NCBI GenBank assembly: GCA_019925105.1
Contig: JAHGAU010000049.1
Location: forward strand, 21,026-85,025
Direction: 5' to 3'
Source: Niebla homalea
Lineage: Eukaryota; Ascomycota; Lecanoromycetes; Lecanorales; Ramalinaceae
Length of the DNA stretch: 64,000 nucleotides
Below the pieces are notes generated by a model. That model ran no database searches and was not told the origin of the DNA. It saw only the letters and a program-made list of their open reading frames with translations. Made by a program: the position numbers and the translations under genes. This document shows, in pieces, positions 1-9,411 of the stretch; the stretch's first letter is position 1; every line of letters starts with the position of its first letter.

Positions 1-661
1 TATCGCCGCACCCCCGGGGGGTACGGGACTTTGCGGCGTTTGTTTTATTTAAGCTCTAAGCTATTGTACAAAAGAAAAAGAAGAAGAATCAACTTGGTGC
101 ATCTCCTAAGCTTGTTGTTCAATATATACAAGTGTAGACTCTTCGTTTTCAAGTCTAATCCCTATGATTGGGACCTGCTTAAAAGGAATTCAATATAGCT
201 AAAGGTTAATGGTTAAACTACTATCCCTAAAGTGGTGCTTAATTACCCAAGAGCTTTACGTTAGTTTTTGGTATGTGTTGCTTATGCTATAATTTATACT
301 GTTGTGGCTCTTTTGTCAACAAAAATGATAGTATTTCCTAACCATCACTAGGTTGGTGGTCGGGCTCCTTAAAACAGTAATGTTTTAAAGGCAAATGGGG
401 AGAATTGCATAAACATTTGATGAAAACTCTCCGCTTCATCTGATTATTTGCATCGGAACTTAATCCGGTACTTTGAGCCTACTTTTTGTATTTTACATAC
501 ATGCTCAATGGGTTAAGAACGTTCAACGACTAACGAGTGAGTTTTACTTACAATAAGCTCGACACGAGAACCCCACAACCAACTTATTGGTTGAAGACAT
601 AGTCTTAACATAGGCGTAGCCCTTTGAAAACAGATATAAATGATTTGTTATATATATTTAG
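1..661 (+). other. group I intron in cob (3' part)
   Basis: The window opens inside this intron. A P7 pairing is visible between GACTA near 528 and TAGTC in gaagacatagtc near 596. The 3' end is placed at G661 because the next 16 nt complete a conserved E-F-I-W-G-G-F stretch of cytochrome b when joined to an upstream exon ending in gaa-t. An alternative end is G647. Positions 4-38 hold a GC palindrome with an identical copy at 46683-46717. No intron protein is visible. Confidence 0.6.
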
Positions 662-3600
662 TCATATGAGGAGGCTTCAACTTGGAATTATTTATTGAGG
701 AGCCTAACAACAGTGATGTTGTTCAGCAAATCCTGCTTAATGCTGGGATATCCCTTAGTATAGTTTTTGGATACGTTTATCTTAACAATAATATAACGTA
801 AAAAAGCCAAGAGCATGGGAGAATCAGCCGGGTTAGACTTGTATCAACGGTCAAAACTTTGCAGAGACTAAATGCAGGAGGTCTTAAGCGTATTTGGTTG
901 GTTTATTTGTAAGGGACAATCAATGGTTTATAACTATAAAAGTAAGGAGAATACTATCAGTGTTAATTAGGAATAGATTTGAGTATAAAAGATCCCTACC
1001 TTTATAAAAGATAAGGAGTTTGCGGGTGTTGAGGGTTAATAAACAATATGATTACCTATGGTTTAAGTGTGCGTTATTTTCTAATTTAATGATAGATATA
1101 GACTTGCCTTAATGAAGCTAGGGCTACCATTGTTTAGACTGCAAGTGAAAAGGGCTATAACTACTTGGGAGTTTATATAATACAATAAATACCCGTATAT
1201 CACCTTATAAATATAATATATATATAACTCTTTTAAATGTAATAAGCTAGGACCCGCATGTCCCGAACCCTCGGTCACCGCTTTGTTGGAAACAAAGGTG
1301 AAGGGTAAGGGTGGCGGAAATCTAACATTTCAGCTATTCGTTTATATCTTAGATTGACTCTTCAAATATATAAGGGTAAGACTAACGTTTTAAACTTAAA
1401 GTTGCAAGTGGTAGATGTATACAAAAAGTAATGGCCGCTGTGTCGAAGACAAGGCCATAAAATATATAAACAAAGCTCTTGTTAAACTATTAGGCAAAAA
1501 GCTTCGGTATTCACTTGCACCGCCGTACCCTCGGGGTTCCGGTGAGAAATAAATAAATCTTCATAATATAACCAGATACGCCTACAAATAAAAATACTAA
1601 GCGGCGCCGCGCCGCGCCGCGCCGCGCCGCGCCGAGTCAAAACCTAAGATCAAGATATAGTCCGAACAATGTAGAAATATATTGAGTATAGCAAGTGTTT
1701 CCTTATGTATTATCTATAAAGTAAACAGGGATGGTGCTATCTACTAAATTGCTCAGTTAATAACGCCACATTAAACAGATTTTTTGCTTTACATTTTGTT
1801 TTACCTTTTGTATTAGCTGCACTAGCCTTAATGCACCTAATAGCTCTTCACGACAGTGCAGGGTCGGGTAATCCTTTGGGAGTTTCGGGTAATTCTGATA
1901 GATTACCATTTGCGCCTTATTTTATCTTTAAAGTGCGCCATTGCGGTTTTGTCTGGGTCTGTGTAAGCTACAGAAGCAGTTCCCACTTGCTAAAAGCACC
2001 AGGCTTAGGTACTCAGCGAAAGCTGTTGCTGAACATAGCATGCTTGGAAAAGGTCCCACGAAAAGTGAAACAGATAAACTTAAGTAAAGGACCAGCTAAA
2101 GTTGACATGATTAGAGCTATACTGCTCCAAGTACAATCACCAGCACTCTCAAATAAAGGAGATTGACTATGCTGCATAGGGTCAATTCATTTCTGTACCA
2201 TTCTAACCTTTGAAGAGAACGGTAAGGGACTTGAAATGATGCGTTGTAATAAAATTATAATTAAGGTGTTGAATGTACAATCTAAATCAACGCAAAGCTC
2301 CCCAGATAAGATAACTATGGTATCCACTAAGGACAGTAATGTCTATGTGGAAAGAGGTCCTGTATTAGCCGCCCAAAGTCTAATGCTATCATATACTAGA
2401 TATTTTGGATGCTGTGGATTGAAAGATTCAACAAGGTGAAGGGGACCAGTTTACAACCAGTTTAGATCTTACGGTACAGGTCCAGGAAGGACAACAAATG
2501 TACTAAAAAGACTAGACGATTTACATTTACGATCACAATTAATAGATAAAGTGATAGATAGGAAGTTGTACAAGGATTTTTTATTAGACTCAGACATGTA
2601 CTTAGCTGCTTACCAAAGACTTAGATCGCGACCAGGTATGATGACACCCGGGATAGAACCTACTACTTTAGACGGACTATCTCCTGTTGTTATTAAGAAT
2701 ATTGTAAGTGCATTAGCTAGTGGAGAATTTAAATTCACTCCAGGACGAAAAATTCAGATTCCAAAAGGAAATGGTAAGTTAAGACCTATAACAATTGGAA
2801 ATCCTCGTGAGAAACTTGTTCAAGAAGTGATGAGGATGGTTCTAGAAGCCATTTATGAACCTGTGTTTAGAAATGTATCACATGGGTTTAGACCAAAAAG
2901 AGGCTGTCACAGCGCCCTAAGAGAAGTTTTCTCTAAATTCAATGGCTGTACTTGATGAATTGAAGGGGACCTAAAGGCCTGTTTTGACTCTATTCCTCAT
3001 GATAAACTAATGCAACTAATAGAGGCCAAGATCCAGGATCAAAGATTTTGTGAATTAATAAGGAAAGCTCTTAATGCCGGTTACTTGGAAGCTGGTGAAC
3101 GTGAAACTGATATTGTTGGTACCCCACAAGGTTCGATAATCAGCCCCATACTAGCCAATATTTATTTACACGAATTAGATGTTTTCGTAGAAAAACTTAA
3201 GGATAGCTTTGATGCGGATAAGCTGTCATCAAGACCTAGAACTACGGAATCAAAACGCCTAAAGTACCTTGTTGCTAAATCGAAGTTAATTCCAGATCTC
3301 GACTTAAGAGAAAAAGAATTAAAAAAGTATAGAAAGCTAATGAAAGAAACGGAAAACAAGACCATTGGGCCACATACAAGAAAAATAATGTATGTCCGCT
3401 ATGCTGATGATTGAATTATAGCTGTTAATGGTTCAAGAGCTGAAACTGTGGAAGTGTTAGAAAAGGTCAAGGAATTTTGTTCTTCCCTGGGTCTTACGGT
3501 ATCAGAGGATAAAACCAAAATAACTAATTCTTATAAAAACAAAGTACTTTTCCTAGGTACGCACATAAGACATGCTACAGTGACAACATTTTCTAGACAT

Positions 3601-5680
3601 CGAAGAGGTGTTTTACAACGAAATCGGAGAGGCCTACTGCTAACAGCCCCTATGGATAGAATTAAAAAGAAACTATCTTCTATCGGCTTTACAAAGAACA
3701 ATAGGGCACAAACCAGAGTAACGTGAGTGCCTCTAACATTACGACAAATTGTTAATTTGGGAAACCAAGTTATAAGAGGTTATTTAAACTACTATTCGTT
3801 TGTGCAAAATCGTGGTAAATTAACCGCTTGAATTTACTGAACTATTAAGGACGTAGTAATACGAACTATAGCTCGTAAACTAAGCTTAAAAACCAGGGCT
3901 AAGGTCTACAAAAAGTTTGGTAGAGATATAACGATTCTTGACTATACAAAAAGAGATTCAGTAAATAGGCCTAAAGTTGTAGCAAAAATGTTTAGACCTG
4001 ATAACTATAAAATAAACGTATGGGACTTTAAAACTAAATCCCCTAGTTCTTTAATACCTAGTTTATATTCCAATCACGTATCATTAGCGAACATGGATAA
4101 ACTCTCTTGTTCTGTTTGTGAATCTAACTATAAAGTTGAAATGCATCATGTAAAAATGATGAAGGATTTAAGCCCCAAAACAAGTAGATTAGATGCACTT
4201 ATGGAAAAGGCCAAAAGAAAGCAAATTCCCTTATGTTCAAGTTGTCATATAAAACACCATACAGGTAAACTACTAATACCTAAATATCTATTAAATAAAG
4301 ACGAGTAAGTGCAAATCGAACATTGTAGATGGAGAGCCGTATGATGGGAAACTATCACGTACGGTTCGGTGACGAGCATTTGACAGCCCCTTTTTGGGGA
4401 TCGATGCTTAGTTCAATGATTTGATAACAATATTTATTTTTATCTTGGCATTATCTATATTTGTATTTTTTATGCCCAATGTACTTGGGGATAGTGAGAA
4501 TTATGTAATGGCAAATCCTATGCAAACTCCTCCAGCTATAGTTCCAGAGTGATAAATATAAGGATGTCACTTGATCTTGCTAAATGCTGGAAGTTCCTCT
4601 ACACTAGGATAATCAGCAGGAAACCAAAAAGCTAAGGGTTTAACTAGGGTCCTCAGAGACTATACGCGAGACATTTAAAAGTTTTAAATGAAGATAGAGT
4701 CCAACCATAGTAGAAATACTATGAATATAAATATTTTTTTTTTTTATTTATATAGTAAACACGACCAGCTGCCACTATACTTAGCCATTAGCACTTAGTT
4801 TCTAGTTAGCACAATTCGTAATGCCTACTTCAGTTTCTTTCCTTACCTTTTCTTCGACAGGGTGGCACTTTGTTAAGGATTATGAACCTCGATCAAAAAT
4901 AACTAGATAAAGTAGAATTAAAAAAAACATATAGTGTTATAGCCTTGTTTTAATGTATTTATACATAGGCGCAGATCCCGCGCCTATACGTTTTATGAAG
5001 CTAATGTAGAACAGTGGGGATTATAACAGGCGGTATCCCTTACAATATTCATAAGTGTTTATGCTTTTCTTAATAAAGAACTAGATAGACGTATGTGGAC
5101 ATTGCAGGATGGCTTTAATCTAAAATGCTTTACATTACAACAGGCGTTATAGACCACGTATATACACATTTAAAGGTGTGGTTCATAGCATTAATTAAAC
5201 CATATTTCCTAAGTGATGGCGCGGGATCTGCGCCAGATGCTATATATTAGGCTTATAAAGCTAGTGGCGTGGCGCTAATCGCCTACTTTTGTTTATTTAC
5301 TACCTTGCTACGTATGCATGTTTTAGCAATAATCAAGCGTGTTTTACTTAATACTTGATCTTTTACCATTCTACGCTATACTAAGATCTATACCTAACAA
5401 ATTATTAGGGGTTATAGCTATGTTTTCTGCAATATTAATTTTATTAGTAATGCCCTTCACAGACCTATCTAAAACTAGAGGTATACAATTTAGACCTTTA
5501 AGTAAAATAGCCTTCTTTATTTTTATAGGTAATTTCTTAATATTGATGCAATTAGGGGCTAAACACGTAGAATCACCTTTTATCGAATTTGGTCAAATTT
5601 CTACTGCACTTTATTTTGCACATTTCCTACTAATAGTACCAGCAATAAGCTTAATTGAAAACAGTTTAACAGAATTAGCA
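662..5680 (+). CDS. cob: cytochrome b (3' part of gene, interrupted by introns)
   Basis: Cytochrome b is the haem-binding membrane subunit of complex III in the inner mitochondrial membrane. The gene begins upstream of the window. Exons inferred here are about 662-677 (tiny, ending W-G-G-F), 1752-1932, 4418-4553 and 5358 to about 5680. Exon 1752-1932 has the [11 protein letters not shown] motif and two haem-ligand histidines (in ALHF and ALHD). The P-E-W-Y motif is split by the intron at 4554, which interrupts the Tyr codon as t|at. The last exon continues with [17 protein letters not shown] and ends near [11 protein letters not shown] encodes Trp. There is no stop after the usual C-terminus: the frame runs on into cox2. 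A GC palindrome sits exactly at the expected end (5681-5693). Exon junctions are inferred from protein conservation and from the rules that a group I upstream exon ends in U and the intron ends in G. Confidence 0.93.
678..1751 (+). other. group I intron in cob
   Basis: This 1074-nt intron lies inside a Phe codon (tt|c) of W-G-G-F-S-V-N-N. The catalytic core is seen as gcagagacta near 861-870 (R element) and aagatatagtcc near 1651 (S element), whose GACTA and TAGTC form P7. The last base is G1751 and the upstream exon ends in T677, as expected for group I. No homing endonuclease is open in it. The region 1603-1633 is a run of the five-base unit GCGCC. Confidence 0.7.
1933..4417 (+). mobile_element. 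group II intron in cob with encoded RT/maturase
   Basis: The intron begins GTGCG, directly after the cob codon for Lys in PYFIFK, and ends in AT before D-L-I-T. Domain V is recognisable at about 4331-4370, starting gagccgtatg and closing with cgtacggttc. A reading frame starts in the upstream exon and stays open through the intron to 4308, the arrangement seen in yeast cox1 aI1/aI2. The encoded protein has reverse transcriptase, maturase and HNH parts, so the element looks capable of splicing and retrohoming. This is the only intron in the window with an intact protein. Confidence 0.93.
2236..4308 (+). CDS. group II intron reverse transcriptase/maturase with HNH endonuclease domain
   Basis: The reading frame, with UGA as Trp, runs without TAA/TAG to 4308 (690 residues from the Met at 2236). 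It is also open in frame back into cob exon 1752-1932, so the protein is probably made as a fusion with cytochrome b and then cleaved. Landmarks are the RT palm motif [14 protein letters not shown] (from about 2959), [21 protein letters not shown] (about 3118-3180), the catalytic YADDW (3400-3414), the maturase X region around RGYLNYYS (about 3775), and a C-terminal zinc-binding HNH domain with C-x2-C (in SCSVCES), a HH pair, and C-x2-C-x3-HH (CSSCHIKHH, about 4230-4260). It should assist splicing of its host intron and drive insertion into intronless cob. No internal break is seen. At least five in-frame UGA codons lie at Trp positions. Confidence 0.93.
4554..5357 (+). other. group I intron in cob (IB-like)
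   Basis: This 804-nt intron splits the Tyr codon of P-E-W-Y as t|at. The core elements are clear: aatcagcaggaaacc (about 4610), cctcagagacta (about 4652) and gaagatagagtcc (about 4687). The upstream exon ends in T and the intron ends in G. The same signature (aatcagcaggaaacca ... cctcagagacta ... atagtcc) recurs in nad1 intron 2 and nad5 intron 2, so these three belong to one subgroup. No protein is encoded. Confidence 0.85.
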
Positions 5681-5693
5681 TGCCGCCGCGGCA
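5681..5693 (+). repeat. GC palindrome at the cob C-terminus
   Basis: The perfect hairpin TGCCGC-C-GCGGCA is inserted just after the codons for the usual last residues of cytochrome b. It may have removed the original stop codon and so opened the frame into cox2. Confidence 0.8.
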
Positions 5694-5803
5694 TCAATGG
5701 TAAAAAAAGCAAGGAGTTTACGGATATATCTGTTCCTAGTTTAAACACAAGCGTATCTGTAATATCGTTGTTCGGCTATGTGGTCTTAAAAGGGCAAACC
5801 GCC

Positions 5804-7412
5804 ATGTTAGCAGCTATATCTCTTATAGGTTTTGCCTTGTACAATTATAACTTTTTAGTAAGCGATATGCTCAATAATAAATTATGTGATGCTCCAAGAC
5901 CTTGAGGTGTATATTTTCAAGATAGTGCTACGCCACAGATGGAGGGATTGGTAGAGTTACACGATAATATTCTATTTTATTTAGTTATAATTTTATTTGG
6001 TGTGGGCTGAATGCTAGCATCCGTGATTAAAAATTACAAAAGTATAGAATCACCTATTGCACATAAGTATTTGAGCCACGGTACGCTCATCGAATTAATT
6101 TGGACAATAACACCCGCTTTGATCTTGATTCTAATTGCTTTCCCTTCATTTAAATTGTTGTATTTAATGGATGAGGTAAGTGATCCAGCTATGGCAGTGC
6201 TAGCCGAAGGTTTCTTTACGGTGGCCTTAAATTACATTTCTTGTGGTGCAATCTGCCCGATTAAGTAAAATAAAAGATACCAGTTTAACTATCAAATGGC
6301 ACATGCCTAGTCCATGGGGCATAGCCCCAAGAGATTATGACCACCTTATTTTTATTTGTAAGCATTAGTGGTGATAACTGGTGAAAAAAATGATACTTTA
6401 GTACCTAGACTAGCTCAAGTCAAAGTGCAAGCTTTTTAAGACATTCAACGGCGCGGGACTTGCGCCGATGCATTAGCTATAAAGTATAAGTTCTTTTAAG
6501 TCCTATTGCCTTGTTAATGTCAATTTGTTTTATACAGTAGAATCCGCGCAATTTGTGTCGGAAACAAGCCAAAAGTATAACAATAATAATAAAGACAAAA
6601 CATAATGGTAGCCATAGAATGTAATAGTCGGATCTTAAGAGATATGTTTATATTTCTTTTATTACTTTCCACCCTAAGTGATAAGGGTAGAATAGACCAC
6701 TAGCCTTCTTAACAGATGTAAGTGCTTTTCGTTGCTTTTATCTTTAAAATGTTGAATAATGCAATGATCTGAATCTATTAATTTCTAAGAGCCTGACGGG
6801 GATCTTAAAGAGAGAGAGAAAAATATCTTTCTTTTTGGCGACACAAGTGAAAACAGTTAATATATTACTAATTATTCAATATCTTTTAATAATACAAGAC
6901 TGTCAGTAGACAATTTCTTTTTTTTATGTTTATTGCAACAGACTGGGTCATTTGTGGGTGTTTTAGATGTAAGTCTTTTATGCTTAATGTACAGTCGAAA
7001 TGGTAGTTTACTACTTCCGCACCAATGATATTGAAGCTACCAATACCCTGACTTTTTAAACAACGAAGATGAATTCATAGAGTTTGACTCATATTTAGTG
7101 CCAGAATCTGATTTAGAAGATGGTGCTTTAAGAATGCTTGAGGTAGATAACAGGCTTATACTACCTGAATTAACTCATATAAGATTTATCATTACTGGGG
7201 CGGACACGATCCACGCTTTTGCGTGTCCTGCGTTAGGTATTAAATGTGATGCGTATCCGGGCCGATTGAACCAGGTTTCTGTAATGATTAACCGTGAAGG
7301 AACCTTTTACGGACAGTGCTCAGAAATATGCGGAATACTCCATAGTTCTATGCCTATAGTTATAGAGTCTGTTTCTATCGAGAAATTTGTTGCTTGACTA
7401 TTAGACCAATAA
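5804..7412 (+). CDS. cox2: cytochrome c oxidase subunit 2 (one intron)
   Basis: COX2 carries the dinuclear CuA centre that receives electrons from cytochrome c. The conserved part starts at about 5891 ([20 protein letters not shown]). An in-frame ATG at 5804 gives a leader of roughly 30 residues, plausible for a fungal precursor. Another ATG is at 5867. The upstream frame is nevertheless continuous with cob. Exon 1 ends at 6211 (M-A-V-L-A-E-G) and exon 2 starts at 7020 (H-Q-W-Y-W-S). The CuA ligands are in [12 protein letters not shown], with the upstream His in DTIHAF. The stop is TAA at 7410. UGA codes Trp in PRPWG, HQWYW and the C-terminal AWLLDQ. The stretch before HQW (AVLAEG) departs from the common TVKAIG/TIKAVG form, which suggests the junction needs transcript confirmation. 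Confidence 0.92.
6212..7019 (+). other. intron in cox2, probably group I
   Basis: This 808-nt insertion lies between the codons for Gly and His of the conserved G-H-Q-W-Y-W motif. The upstream exon ends in T and the intron ends in G, as for group I. A possible P7 is formed by GACTG near 6941 and CAGTC near 6992. The core is less canonical than in the other introns, so the class is uncertain. No protein is encoded. Confidence 0.6.
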
Positions 7413-8216
7413 ACACTACCCTTACCCTCCGTACCCTCCGAGGGTTGAGGGTTCGGCGGGTCTTGTTGTTTTTTATCCCCGCGGCGGGGATCAAGAGATT
7501 AGCGGACATTTTTTATAAATTTTACATTATACGGCAAGGCGCGGCGCCTTCCTAATCCCTAATCACTAATCCCTGGTTCTTTTCCTTTCTTTCTGCTTGT
7601 CTTGTCCAAGGCCGGCTAACAATACATAGCTATACTACTTTACTTTTGGAATAGGCGCGGCACTTTGCGCCTATGTAAATATATACACTTTTGACTTACA
7701 AGATACAATCTGTATTAACAAACATAGGTAAAGGCACAATAAGAGGAAATGGCCCCATTTACACCCGTAACCCCCCTACCCTCCGAGGGTGGAGGGGTAC
7801 GGCGGGTATACAAAATATATGACAAACTCCTTAAAAACTTACCAGAACCCGCCACAGATCCTAGTAGCTTATTTTTAATTAGAACCCTCCACCGCCGAAC
7901 CCTCGGTCACCGCGGCGGTGAGGGTAAGGTGACGGGACCTGCGGGTAGGGTGGCCCTTAGAGTCTAAATTGATCATATTAATCATCATGTTTAACTTATA
8001 CTTGCGATGTGTATGAGATAAGATTTTTGATGCAATTAATGTAGTATAAATCTAAGTGTTCAACTTACTAACTTGAAAACTGTTAAGCCTTGTTTTTCAG
8101 TAAACGTGGAACTTGCCTCCTATAAAATGTCTTTTTTTCGACAATATAACGGAAGATAGATTAAACAATTTATAACACTCCGTTTTGGCTTTGTAAAATT
8201 AATTTATATAATATTT
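7413..8216 (+). other. non-coding spacer rich in GC palindromes
   Basis: No gene is seen between cox2 and cox3. The spacer holds nested GC elements at about 7420-7462, 7477-7490, 7538-7548 (GGCGCGGCGCC with A/T arms), 7653-7671, 7765-7806 (double hairpin with inner ACCCTCCGAGGGT) and 7884-7946. A short open frame at 7749-7967 is built largely from these elements and is not considered a gene. Confidence 0.8.
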
Positions 8217-9026
8217 ATGACAAACTTGGTAAGAAGCAATTTCCAAGCGCATCCCTTTCATCTTGTGTCCCCATCCCCGTGACCTATACTTACCTGTGCT
8301 TCTCTATTAGCCTTAACAACTACGGGTGTTTCAACAATGCATGGTTTTTATTCTGCTCAAGATGTGTTTTTTTTAGCATTAATTGCGGTGGTTTTGTCCA
8401 TGTCTTTCTGATGAAGAGATGTAATTAGTGAAGGTACATATCTGGGAAATCATACTCTAGCTGTACAAAGGGGGTTAAATATGGGTGTAGCTTTATTTAT
8501 TGTAAGTGAAGCGCTCTTCTTTCTTGCTATTTTCTGAACTTTTTTTCATAGTGCTTTATCTCCTGCTCCCGAAATGGGGGCGCAATGACCACCTGAAGGT
8601 ATAGAATCCATTAACCCTTTTGAACTACCTTTACTAAATACAATATTATTGTTAGCTTCTGGCTTTACTGTTACATTTGCTCATCATTCCCTAATTCAGG
8701 GTCAAAGAAGAGGAACATTGATAGGTATAGTACTTACAGTTTTATTAGCTTTAGCATTCACTGTTTTTCAAGGTGTAGAATATACCGTTTCCTCCTTCAC
8801 TTTATCAGATAGTACATATGGTAGTTGTTTTTATTTTGGTACAGGATTTCATGGCTTACATGTTATGATTGGAACCGCCTTTATTGCCGTAGGACTTTGA
8901 AGATCTTTGGCTTATCATTTTACTGAAAATCATCACTTAGGATTTGAATCTTCTATTTTATACTGACATTTTGTAGATATAGTTTGACTATTTCTATTTA
9001 TATCTGTGTACTACTGAGGTTCATAA
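8217..9026 (+). CDS. cox3: cytochrome c oxidase subunit 3
   Basis: COX3 is a core membrane subunit of complex IV. The frame starts ATG at 8217 ([17 protein letters not shown]) and stops TAA at 9024, giving 269 residues, the usual fungal length. Conserved stretches include SPSPWPIL near the N-terminus, WWRDVI, EMGAQWPPEGI, the TFAHHS loop, FQGVEY, GFHGLHV and YWHFVDIVWLFLF near the C-terminus. At least eight UGA codons sit at conserved Trp positions. The gene is intron-free and carries no GC element, unlike most of its neighbours. trnR and trnC follow. Confidence 0.97.
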
Positions 9027-9159
9027 GGACTATGGGCCCCTTTCTGTATCAGCCTTAAATCGTTTATAATGAAACAGTATGTTTAAGTTATCACAACATA
9101 GACCCGGCTATGACTTAGTCGTTGGTTCTATGCATATATATTTTATATAAAAAAAAACA

Positions 9160-9230
9160 TTCTTATTAGCTCAATGGTAGAGTAAGGTACTTCTAATACT
9201 TTGATCTAAGTTCGAATCTTAGATAAGAAT
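9160..9230 (+). tRNA. trnR(ucu): tRNA-Arg (UCU)
   Basis: The acceptor arms TTCTTAT/ATAAGAA pair fully. The anticodon loop CTTCTAA gives UCU, and the T arm is CTAAG-TTCGAAT-CTTAG. It decodes AGA/AGG. Confidence 0.93.
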
Positions 9231-9275
9231 CCACTGTTACAAAACCAAGAGCAACCCGCAGATTATTAAAACTTT

Positions 9276-9348
9276 AGGGATATGTTGTACAAGGCGTACG
9301 AGATGACTGCAAATCAAATTTATGAGGTTCAATTCCTTCTTATCCCTT
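9276..9348 (+). tRNA. trnC(gca): tRNA-Cys (GCA)
   Basis: The acceptor pair is AGGGATA/TATCCCT. The anticodon loop CTGCAAA gives GCA. The anticodon stem is weak, with only three clear pairs. Confidence 0.85.
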
Positions 9349-9411
9349 TTATCTCTCCAGATCCGTAGACGAAATCTCTATATTGGACTTGGTTCTTTAT
9401 TGTTTCAACCC

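Noticed and set aside
3162..3365. Minus-strand open frame
   Set aside because: It is antisense to the intact reverse transcriptase frame and has no family features.
7749..7967. 72-codon open frame between cox2 and cox3
   Set aside because: It is composed largely of GC double-hairpin elements read through and resembles no family I know.
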